A stretch of 64,000 bases of DNA from Allacma fusca (taxonomy: Eukaryota; Arthropoda; Collembola; Symphypleona; Sminthuridae), in contig OX359245.1 in NCBI GenBank assembly GCA_947179485.1, forward strand, positions 58,391,067 to 58,455,066, given 5' to 3'. A program made the position numbers and the translations under genes. The notes beneath the pieces were generated by a model. That model ran no database searches. It was not told where the DNA came from and saw only the letters and a list, made by a program, of their open reading frames with translations. Positions 1-10,189 of the stretch are shown here, in pieces. The first letter of the stretch is position 1. Each line of letters starts with the position of its first letter.

Positions 1-3000
1 TTTAAATCAACATACAAATCATCTGTTATAAAAAGGTATACAAATGCATCAGTGTCCATCATACATATTTGTGAAATGTCACCTGGGTAGTACTTTTTAG
101 TAAAATTATAATGAAAATCATACATGTGTGCTTTGGAAATATCAAGCACAGCACTACCCGACGCTATCATACTATCCAAACATATAGATAATTTGCTCAT
201 ATAGAATATTACCATATCTCCACTAAACAAAATTTCCATACTCTCCAAAGTTGGTTTATTTGCCCAATACTTACATTGCGCCGAACTCCGTGCAAACCGA
301 CTATTCTTATGTTTGCGTTTATCCATACACATTCTGCCATAACATACATTTGGATAATATTTGAACAATTTATTTTCGTACACTGATGTTGCTATAGATC
401 GTTGTCTAGCACAGTATTCTACATACGGTTTCATCCACTTTTTTTGCAAAAATGACATAATCCTATGTACCTTTGTTATAACTATACCCAATTTCAGATA
501 TACCTTTAATGCACGGTAATGTATACCATACTTGGATTTTGGCTTTAAGTCACAAATCAATTTGTCCCCCTGAAGCTGTTTAATACAAATTCCAAGTTGA
601 TGAAGTTGGTCTTGGGATTGGGGTGAAAGGTCGTCAAATTCAACATTTGACTTTTGTGGGGCAGGAGGTAATTCACTTAAATAATCATGTAATTCAGATG
701 GTATGAAGAAATCAATTTCAAAAAAATATCCCCTTGTGTCATCGTCTGAAATAGACATTATCCAGTCTTTGATTTCGGGTATTGTCTTGTCTTTCCACTT
801 GGACTGTTGTACCCACTCATAACCTGCATATGGTAAGCTTTGAGACATGGCATAACCGTAAAGGTTTGTCATGTCCCAATACTGCAGGTAGCTGTGTGGT
901 TTTTCAGCATCATATAATGATCCCATGTAAGGATTATTAACTTCTGCATTTTTGAGACAAGTTTGAGTTATACCACCTCTTATTGTTTTTTCCAAAAATA
1001 AATACATGTCGGGCTGCTGAATTAGCTCAAATTCTGTCTTACTCATTAAAATCGATGCATCTTTACTTAAACCTGGTAGGCTAATATAATGGGCAGGATC
1101 GACCGAAAATGCTCGAAATGTCGTTCTTCGAAATTGTTCAAACACATCGCATAAAAGAGCAACATCTGTTAAAACATATAAATCATGGAATTCTCCCATG
1201 TTCTTTATACTAAATGCATTCCATACATTGATTGCATGTTGATATTCCTCCTCCTTAATACTTTTTTCCTTTAAAGAAGAATAAAAGTGTTCACGTGACG
1301 GTAATTTCGTTTCATTAAATTTTGAAAAATCATTCATATATTCGTAAGGATAGTACTGTTTTTTGTATAACAGTTCCACACTTTCATTCGAAAAATCCTT
1401 GAATAATTCTTTGACAGTAACAAAAATTCCTGTCCCGTCTTTTCGAGCAGTTTCAACAATAGTTTCAAGGGATTCTGGCAAAAATTTCAATGAATCGACA
1501 AATCTTATAACATTACGCTTTTTAGTAGTTATAGATATACTTACATGCTTTTCATGAGTAAGAGGAATTGAGGTTACCTTCAAAATATCATCATTGTCAG
1601 ACTTTATACCTTTAAATATAAACTGTGAATCATAGGACAAGTTGTGGAAAAAAACCGGAATGAAAAACTTCAATCTTGCATTTATGTTGCAATTTGAATG
1701 GGCAAATCCGACTAAAAGGTTTGTAATGTGATCATGATGAGTCACTTTAGTCTCATCATATTGAAATTTTTGCTTGCAAAAATAACAATTAACTGTCCTA
1801 TCTCTTTCATCTTCTTGTTCTGGGGTTAAAAGGGGAGCATTTGCATTTCTTTTTTGACATTCACGTAATTCATCAAAGTACGGTTGAGTATGTTCAATTA
1901 TACTTTCAATAAATTTCTCGTGAGCATCTTCCCCACGATACCTTTCCCAGTATAATATTTCTCCCAAATGATGCTTAATTACATAAGCATAACCACAAGG
2001 AAGATGCTCCGACAACTTAACTGTATTAGAAGCATGATGGAACATACAATTGATATCCGTACAATTATCTATTTGAGGACACTGTTCCCTATGAATCGGT
2101 TTTAATATGGACTCAAAATCTGCATAAATCACAAACCATTGTGTTAATGTGCGATTAAAATCCATGAATTTGTACGTTTTACTACGAGGGAATCTTACCG
2201 ACTGGGGTTTATACGTAACACATATTTCACGATGCCGTGCTAATGTTTCCGGTGTAAGAAAATGGGAAAGGCATGAGTAACAGTAAAATTTCTGTCCCGA
2301 ACGAACTTTATTTACAAGTCCGGAAAGTCCACTTGTGGGATTTTCCTCACTCTGCTTTAACAAAACATAATGATTTTGCCCATTGTGTGTTACTAGGAGC
2401 AGATCAATATGTTTGTTAGCTGTAACATTTTTACTTACATACATGGGATATACATTTCCACGTTTCCTACTTTGTCCATATCTGGTTTTATAAACTTGAC
2501 CATTTTCTTCATACCCAATAACATTTACGGAAATTTCCGGATTTGCAGCTTCAAACTTGTGAATGTGCTTTATTTTCACGGGATATTTCAAACATTCGTG
2601 ATTAACTGTCTCAGAAATTTCCGTATAAGATTCAACTTTAGTTGCCTTTGCTTTACACCGTTTATTTCCTCTATATAGAGGATGAAGTTCTGCTAAAATC
2701 GAGTACAAGAAACATTTTTTATCATTGTAATTCTCTACATTAACAACACAATGTTTCGCCTTTAGCCCTTCAGGCATTTCAAAATAGGTACTGTCTCCTC
2801 CACTTAATGGGTTAAATGGTACAGTACTAAATGAAAACTCGGTGATTTTTAAAATACACCAGTTACTTGACCTTGTAGTAAGTGTGTCCACATCATCTGA
2901 CATTTTTTTGCACATTAGATCAATTGTTGAATTGATCATGCATTCATCTAAAATCTTGTGGCACATTGAGTTGATAAAAAATGTTTCTCGAATATTGTTC

Positions 3001-3610
3001 TCTGCAAATGGTTTCTCCATCAAGATTTTACTGTGGGCAAAAAATGAGCTACTCTGTTTTTCCCTTAAAATTTTCTTCATTGAATCCCTTAGAATATTAC
3101 GAATTGTTGAAAAGAGACCACTAATTGACATAAATTCATGGCTTCCTATCGATAACATATACTCCTGACATGTTTCAAAAGCATTGGCTTTCAATAAAAA
3201 CCTTAATCCTAATTCATTATTATTATTATTATTATTATTATTACTAAAACTTGGATTCCCTCCAGTTTGTGTATTATTAGTTTGATTGTCATAATAGACT
3301 GACCTATGTATATTAAACTTGTGAATATCTAAATCTGCTCTTGTTTGGAATTGAATACCACATAACGTACAAAATCGTTGTCTGTATTGTTGAATCTGGT
3401 GTGTGAGCTGCTCCTCAAAGTCTATTTGCTGTGGTTGCTGCAGATGTTGATGCTGTGCTTGCTGAGATACATCACCTTCACTTTCTTGCTCTATTTCATG
3501 TAAAAAGATAAATAAAATAATAATCATTAGAATATTAACAAATACGTAAACATTATCACAAATATAAAACATATGCTCCCTATTTTTCAAATTAATTTCT
3601 TACCTAACAT
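1..3610 (-). CDS. Protein-primed type-B DNA polymerase, Polinton/Maverick-like (partial, runs off left edge)
   Basis: Likely DNA polymerase of a self-synthesising element. One minus-strand frame is open without a stop from 3490 to base 1; a first exon (3604-3610) can supply an ATG and splices over 3491-3603. Counting from that ATG: Q-rich start, C2H2 finger (CTLC...HKFNIH, about residue 43), a run of eight Asn, CFLYSILAELHP (typical N-terminal block of eukaryotic element PolBs), a second Cys/His motif (CYSCLSHF), exonuclease motifs DFES (about 460), HNLSYD (about 620) and TDVALLCDVF (about 775), polymerase motif A (YWDMTNLYGYAM, about 875), a motif-B-like NVCYGR segment (about 1050) and motif C MDTDA (about 1148). 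Motif C normally reads DTDS; here it is DTDA. The catalytic Asp pair is present. The C-terminal end lies outside the window. Family assignment is strong; activity and the N-terminal start are inferred. Confidence 0.88.
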
Positions 3611-5025
3611 TCGTCCTCGTCCGAGCTGTACACTATGATCCTCTTTCTCAGCTTTCTCAATCTCATGATAGATGTTTTGAGTTCCTGATACTCCGAGTCC
3701 TCGCTCGACGGAATTTCCTCCGTTGAACAATCCTGGTTCTGTGGGTTCACGTCTTTGATTTCCATTCCCGTGACCATATCCGTACGGGGGCATGATCCGG
3801 ATTCGCTTGCATTCTCCTCCTCCGTCTTTTCCATCTTTGAAGACATTTCGTCGTCCGATATGTCTATGACTTCTACTTGTGGAAGATTTGGGGCATTGTG
3901 ATCCATTGAGGGTGGTGCCAATCTGTCCACTTGAATCTCTTGTTGTGGAATTACTTCCATGGCCTGTCCCGGCTGTTCCATTGCGCCAAAAGCTACATCC
4001 TGGTTGTTCATTACTATGGCCTGCATTTCCTCGTTGTCCAAAATCGCCTCTGCAATGTCCTCTGGTAATATTGGGGACAGTTCCGGTTCCTGTTGCATTT
4101 CTAAAAAATCATCCTGTTCGTATGCTCCATATTTCGTTTTAGCTATATAAACACATGCCAGTGTAAGCAAGCATTTCTAATATTATCTCTGCATGTAACA
4201 TAATATGGGATTTCGCAATGCTCACCTTCTTTCTGTGTCATCCAGTTCCCAGGAGTATTTGGTGGAGCAGATGGATTAAATTCCTCTCGTTGCAGACTGC
4301 ATGATGGGATTGCACAATCCTCGCTACTCTGACCAACTACAATCAATATACGCTTATATTATACTTATACATACATAAATCAAAAGTAACATCACATACC
4401 ATATATATTGATATTAGAAACTTACGTAATTTGTGAGAGCTAATGTTTCCATCTGTCATCTGATCCCTCACGTTATTGTTCACACTCAAAACTGATTCAT
4501 CTACAATTTTACAAAATTTCAACAATAATTCAAAATTTGGAAATATCTTTCTCAAGCACCGTATTCCTTTCATTTTTTGCATTTCGTTGATCTCACAAAT
4601 GAAAATAAGTTTACCTGCCACATTTGCAGTACTAGCAGAAATTGTCTGCGTCTCATCTCCATTTACAGGCACAGCATGGCTATCCTTTCCGTTTTCATTC
4701 ATTCCATTTTTCTTTCCACTCCCTGAACTACTTTGACATACTTCCTCCATCTCCATATTACTTTGCCCGTCATTTTTCTCCTCCACATCTGACATAAAAT
4801 CACAACAAAAAACGATATATGTACAATCCTCTTTCAATGCTTATAAATATACACCATTAGGCAATTTTTTTTTTTTGACAATTATTTAGGCAATTAGTTT
4901 CATGTTAAAAATAGTATACCTATCCAAGGATTCTTTTCAAACACTTCACACCAGTCGATATGATACTGATCATTATGATCATCTAAATTATCGTAGCTTC
5001 TACCACAAACACTGCACGAATACAT
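3604..5025 (-). CDS. Acidic C2H2-type protein upstream of the polymerase (5 exons)
   Basis: Not recognised as a named family. Exons (minus): 4920-5025, 4615-4788, 4426-4500, 4226-4336, 3604-4142; all junctions are GT-AG and phase 1, giving 334 aa. It starts MYSCSVCGRSYDNLDDH with a C-x2-C-x9-H-x4-H finger, then becomes very rich in E, D, Q, S and M (for example VIDISDDEMSS), with one basic patch near the end (RLRKLRKR) followed by SSDEDEC. It could be a nuclear accessory protein or the regulatory N-terminus of the polymerase. The stop TAG (3604-3606) ends exactly at the splice donor used by the polymerase frame, and the polymerase ATG (3608-3610) overlaps it, so both may come from one transcript. 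The start is chosen because it opens the finger. Confidence 0.6.
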
Positions 5026-5323
5026 TATAATGCAGAAAAACCACAACAATTCACAATAAGAAAATGTTTGATACAGGCAATTATGATAAAGAAAGACCCT
5101 CTTGGATTATCTCACTTTGACTATGATTGCACGACTGAGATCGAATGCTCCAGACAATGGTGCCTGCGAGTCGTCAGTCTCATTGAATAATCAGGGTGTC
5201 ATATTTCCTAATGCAAGTACTCATCCCTAATATTATCCCTGGTTCATTATTCCTCTTGTCTTAACTCTGACTACTTTTCCTCATTTGCCTGTCTCATTTT
5301 TGAAATCATCCCCAAATCTTAGA
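5026..5323. promoter_or_regulatory. Divergent intergenic region between the acidic/PolB unit and the plus-strand gene
   Basis: About 300 bp separates the two divergent starts. A good 3' splice site (cccaaatcttag) ends at 5322, two bases before the plus-strand ATG, so at least one non-coding 5' exon probably lies in this interval. No clear TATA box was found. Shared regulation of both sides is an inference from the geometry. Confidence 0.3.
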
Positions 5324-6785
5324 ATGGCGCAAATTCAAGTATTGCAACGGTTTGGTAAGAACTTTACCGGTCGAGTTGTGGAATTTATGCCAAGTTCTAT
5401 TGTTGAAGTGAATACCGGTCCAGATCTTAACCTTTACGCGAGGCAATGTGAGGATTTAATCTTCTGTGGCAAGCAATTCATCTACCAAGAGGCAATGGAT
5501 CATCCGAGATCATTCTGGATTGCACCTGTTTTTCGTACCGGTATTTATAACATCAATACTGGAAAAGCAGTGTCAAAACATCCACCGTACCCCATACTTT
5601 TCCGTCTTCTTGCTGACTGGGAAATCCAATCCCACTGTTTTGAAAAGTGGATGGAAGACGCGAGGATCCTGACTGCAAATGAATGCCAAGGCGAAGGACT
5701 TCAACTAAGGAACCCTACGCTATTATTGTCTTCTTTCGTGTGTTCCCCACAATCTTTGTAAGGATTTTCGTTATTTACATAAATCATAATTTGTGACACA
5801 TTTAGTTGTTCTCTGAGAAAAAAAACTGTTGTTTATGTAAATGCTGATAAAATGTACAATGAGAAAGAAAAAAAGTGAAATAATATACTAATTATGTTAA
5901 TATATTATATATTTTAGCCACTATTCCTTCCCTGGGGAGATACACACGTCAATTCTGCATACTTCTGTCGAGTGTCCATATTGTCTGGAATTGCCTGATC
6001 AAGGAGGAGTAGCTCCCACCGTACCGTTTAGATGTAGAAGAGCAAAGAACTTTCAGTTGACCTTCCATCCCTCTGGATCCTACGAACGTGCATTCGTACA
6101 CTATAAGAACTATCTCAAACAAACTACGATCGGGATTGTACCAGTCACTACTGTTAACATGGCATCTCGTACCAAGATACTAGAGATTATGCAAGTTGCA
6201 GCAAACGTGATCATGAGTATGCATCAAACCTATCCCAACTTTGGGGCAATCCAGTTCAACTTCAATTCTTTGATGACCGGACCTGATGGAAACTTGCATA
6301 ACACAGAATTAGAAGACAACAGCTACACTCCTATGGGTCATCAGATTCCTGTCTACTACTTGCTGGCCTACCTGTACCGGTTCGTTTATCACATAATACA
6401 ACGTGAGCGTGAGGGAGTTTCTTACCAATATCCTTGTTTGGCTGTGGTTTGGGAACTCAAAACTCCAGCGTAAGATTTTTTTTTAAACTACGTTAGTATT
6501 TCGTTTAATTATTGTATGTGTGATAATGTATGTATGAATATTAAAATTAATGAGAATTTGAGTAATCGAAGTAATTTGAATAATTTAAAACTTTATTTTA
6601 TTACCCTTAGGACGTGTCCAGCGGAGGCAAAACTACGAATTCAGCAGTTTGGGGATCGTTTCATTGGTCTTGGGAGTTCTCCGGAAACACGGTTCACTTT
6701 ACCAGAGAAACAGTTTATGGTGGAATACATCCGTCAAAATGGGTATAATTTGGCCCTTCTTAGAAGAAATCATATCTTTGAATAA
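5324..6785 (+). CDS. Unknown 386-aa protein with CPYC motif, adjacent to PolB (3 exons)
   Basis: I do not recognise the family. Exons 5324-5757, 5918-6469, 6611-6785 join in frame (phases 2 and 2) through gtaagg/ttttag and gtaaga/cccttag sites. The ATG lies two bases after an acceptor-like site. The product is globular-looking and aromatic-rich, with no signal peptide or membrane segment: MAQIQVLQRFGKNFTGRVVE at the start, a conserved-looking VECPYCLELPDQGG segment about 170 residues in (one Cys pair, not a full zinc finger), then FRCRRAKNFQLTF, and a C-terminal block ending YNLALLRRNHIFE. It stands divergently 300 bp from the polymerase unit and in tandem with another unknown gene. Its role in replication, packaging or integration is open. 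It does not resemble Polinton integrase, packaging ATPase, protease or capsid proteins by eye. Confidence 0.6.
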
Positions 6786-7607
6786 TTCATGGAAAATGAT
6801 TTGCAATTTTGAACTAATGAAATAAACTTCCTTAGTTCCTGAATTTATGTTCATTGGATTATTAACTTTTCCACATATTACATGTAGACACTATCATAAG
6901 ATTTGTACGAATAGTAGTATTCCTCCACATTTGAATTATTTTCCTGGTTCATTTTATTCTGATACATAAAGTTGCACGATTTCATCCATTTCTGCATTTA
7001 TTTGTAATTTGGAACTTCACTGTAATTTACTCCATGGTAATTTGCATTTAATAGGAAATTCTGAGTTTAAACTAAATGTACTTTTCCTCTTCCTTTAAAT
7101 TATTATATCATAGAAATTACGCTCACTTTCTGATTCTCCTACTCATAATACATACTATCGGATCATAATTCATTCACTTAGGAACATGAAAGAATGAATA
7201 ATTATTACTGATTTGCTCTTGCATTCTTCATATTAATCTTAATTTACATTTAATTTCATTAAATATACACTTTCCTTCCCTATGCTAGTATCCCAGGATT
7301 AATTTTCCATAATTAAAAAATTCCGTACTTAATTGTCACTTAATTGTCACTTAATTGCAATTAATTAACACCTAATTGCAATTGATAGTTAATTGAATTG
7401 ATGTACATACGTTATCTAATACATACATCATCTTATCCGATCTTGTCATATCATCTCACAATATGACATATGTAGTCAATCATTGCATCACAATTGCTAC
7501 CCACGCCAAATCTGGGCGCCAAAAACTAAAACTCACGTGTACTTTATCTCCACTCGAGTCACCTGTGAATTCCTTGTATACTGTTCCCAGGTGTTTCACG
7601 TGTTATC
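6786..7607. other. AT-rich spacer between the two unknown genes
   Basis: No coding potential seen. It contains a short direct repeat (cacttaattgt, around 7336-7355) followed by TAATTG-rich sequence to about 7400, and the presumed promoter of the downstream gene. AATAAA sits at 6820-6825, about 35 bp after the first gene's stop, a plausible polyadenylation signal. Confidence 0.4.
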
Positions 7608-8341
7608 ATGGAAGAGTTTTTTGATCAGTGGAGGGAACAAGGTAGCCGCAGGAGCGCGTTAGGTGAATGGTTTGAAAATATTCGTAGAAGATACATTGCT
7701 TCACTCGAGGACACGTTTCTGTACAGCAGATTCCTGGAACTACCTGTTGGACATGGACCTAGCAAGTACATGGTTCGCTTTCAGAATGGATTAAAGGATC
7801 CTGAAATTCAAAAGGCCTTGTTCGTTATTATTCTTCCCAATTCCTTACGTTATCGACTTCGTATGGGAATTCTCGTGTTGAACTTGACTGATGGAAATTT
7901 TCACTACTATGGTCCTCTTGTCAACAATTTTGTCAAACGACATGTTTCAAGTTTTGCCAGATTCCTGACGACTCTGAAAGTCAGAGGATTGAACAACTAT
8001 AAAGACGTCCATATCACTTATTACTTTCAAAAGCAAAAACTTTTCCCGAGGTAAGTTCACACACTTCCATTCTCAATTTTTCACTAATAATCCCTAAAAA
8101 TATTAAGGAATATTTACTTAGGCTTCTATTTGGTCTTATTTGCAGAATGGTGAATTTGGGAGGTCCTGTTACAGCGTATTTCCTACGATTGCACTTGCTG
8201 AAGGACAATGTGAACTTTCCGGACACTGAAGATGAGCTCTGGGACGATTTGTACAAGTTTCTTGAAAATGAGGCTTTTTCTTTAAAACTGGAGAAGGTCT
8301 GCAATTTTGATCAAAGTCGACTGGCTTATCGTATTCGCTGA
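7608..8341 (+). CDS. Unknown 212-aa protein, second gene of the PolB block (2 exons)
   Basis: Not recognised. Exons 7608-8050 and 8146-8341, joined in phase 2 through gtaagt/tttgcag. The protein begins MEEFFDQWREQGSRRSALGE, is mixed-charge and rich in aromatic residues (DVHITYYFQKQ, NFHYYGPLVNNFVKRH), and ends SRLAYRIR. No transmembrane helix or obvious motif. A hydroxyl-rich, Tyr-containing protein beside a protein-primed polymerase might be a terminal-protein candidate, but that is speculation. An AATAAA follows 68 bp after the stop, so it looks like a normally polyadenylated eukaryotic gene. Confidence 0.58.
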
Positions 8342-8408
8342 GGAGACACTGACGTATTTTTCTATTTTTCTATTTTTCTATTGAATTTTATATATATATT
8401 ATGAGATT

Positions 8409-8414
8409 AATAAA
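8409..8414 (+). terminator. Polyadenylation signal AATAAA for the 212-aa gene
   Basis: Perfect AATAAA 68 bp downstream of the stop codon at 8341, in an AT-rich context. Confidence 0.5.
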
Positions 8415-8624
8415 GAAATTTGTACTTACTTACTCTTACTTTTGCTTTGAACGCGTGGAAACTTTTGACAGTTGGGGAAAAGTTGGGCATGTGATTTGTC
8501 GTGTAAGTAGGTTTCAATCCACTCTCCTTCTTCACAAGCTTCTTCTCTGCGCGTGTGCCAAGTGTGCAACATATATGTAGGTATATGCATGTAGGAGATA
8601 CGTACGTACGTAATTAATACATTA

Positions 8625-8668
8625 GGCTGTCCTATACACAGCTGTCTGGGCAAATGTATAGGACAGCC
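8625..8668. repeat. Perfect 14-bp inverted repeat (hairpin)
   Basis: GGCTGTCCTATACA at 8625-8638 is the exact reverse complement of 8655-8668, with a 16-base loop. Function unknown; it may be a remnant of a palindromic element. Confidence 0.6.
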
Positions 8669-8850
8669 CGAACACATGGGCTGTATATGTCATCTCTCTA
8701 GCATGGCCTGTATCCAGCAGCCATTGGATGTATTCTACTGATAGTATTTTGTATTTATTTATCTTGTAAAATATACCCGGCCAGTATTTCAAATATAAAA
8801 TATAGTTTTAAAATACATGACTCTGGCAATTGTTAAGGTCGTCTCTAAAA

Positions 8851-10181
8851 CAGTGATGCGACCGATTACGATTATAATCGAAATGTTCGATTTCGAATAC
8901 GAACCGAATCGATTAGCCAAGAGCTATCGGTTCGGTTGCGTTAATCCGAACATAATTCGAATGGAATGAACAATCGAAGTTGGTTTATCAAACCGATTAA
9001 AGTTCGAACCGATTAGTTAAACTACAAATCCAATTTCGATACCGATTCTGTTTTTAATCGCTTTGTATTCGAAATTGGTTTTTCGAACAATCGAATTCCC
9101 GCCAGGGTTTAAATTCCATCAACGAATTATACACCCCACGGCATTCTTATCACGAGGAGAGTAACCACTTGGCTGATGAGGATTGTAGTGAGGAAGTAAG
9201 AGTCCCAATCTCAACACTTTGAACGTCTTGAAAATTAATTTTCGTAAATTTAAAATTACATGGAAGCAAATATCAGTGATATTGTCACCAGTGACGCTGA
9301 AAGCTGTGAGAATACTCCACAACGCCGAAAAAAACCTATCCGTTGCCCACAATCATTTTACGTTAAAAGAAAATCTGCATCATTGCAAATACTTCAAGTA
9401 AGATTTTATTGCAAATAAGCTTCCTAAATATTTTGAAATTACTTAATAGACATATATTTATACTGTAACCCTCCATTAGGGCTTCTACTGGGACAATTTT
9501 TTGTCCCGGCGACAATTCTGTCCAGTCCCGAAATCCTCCGGACAAAAACGTTCGTCGCCATTCAGTCCCGAAATAAAATGGGGACAAAGATTTTGTCCCG
9601 AAACTGTGCCGATCCCGGTCCCGTCCTGAAAACTTCGGGACGTCAGGTCCCGAAAGAAGCCCTAACCTCCTCCATAGTATTCTCAAGGTGTCTAACGTTT
9701 AATGATAGGTATTACGTTTATTTATACATAGATCAAGCTTTGTTAAATTGTCATCCGGGACCACGAGCTAACTTGATTCGTTTAAGAAATAAACACCTAA
9801 AAGCAATTAGTTCTTAGTCAATTGTATGAGACAATTGACGCGACAGTTCGGGCCGAAAGAACTTTTCGTCGCTACGTATTCATTTTAAAGAATTGTTAAA
9901 TCTTAGACTTTGTTATCTAAATAAATTGAGGAATGGATAAACTTAACCGATTAATCGAAAAAACCGATTCGATACCAACTTCGAATCCAAATTCGAATCG
10001 ATTAATAAAAATCGATACCTAGTTTTGATATTCGATTCGAATAAATTGTTCGAATTCTTGATTTATTCGATTCGGTTTTGTAAAACCAACTTCGATTTGA
10101 AGGCATACTTCGAATCGGTAATCCGAATTCGAATACGAACCAACATCGAGTTTTGAAATAATCGGTTCGATCGCATCACTG
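8851..10181. mobile_element. Non-autonomous hAT-type transposon, 1331 bp, with perfect 8-bp TSD
   Basis: The termini are perfect 11-bp inverted repeats (CAGTGATGCGA / TCGCATCACTG), flanked by the identical 8-bp duplication CTCTAAAA (8843-8850 and 10182-10189), diagnostic of hAT insertion. About 230 bp at each end consists of degenerate inverted motifs of the type AATCGATTCG/CGAACCGATT. No transposase was found. The interior carries another small element (9478-9664). Confidence 0.88.
9478..9664. mobile_element. Nested MITE with GGGACAAA/CCCGAAA motifs
   Basis: Ends GGGCTTCT / AGAAGCCC, flanked by TA (TTAGGGCTTCT and AGAAGCCCTAA), which suggests a TA target. The interior is built from repeated GGGACAAAAT, CAGTCCCGAAA and TTGTCCCG motifs. 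Related CCCGAAA/TTGTCCCG fragments occur at about 11303-11400. It lies inside the hAT-type element and is therefore younger than it. Confidence 0.6.
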
Positions 10182-10189
10182 CTCTAAAA

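Noticed and set aside
3879-4150. Plus-strand frames of 87 and 63 codons
   Set aside because: Antisense of the acidic protein's last exon.
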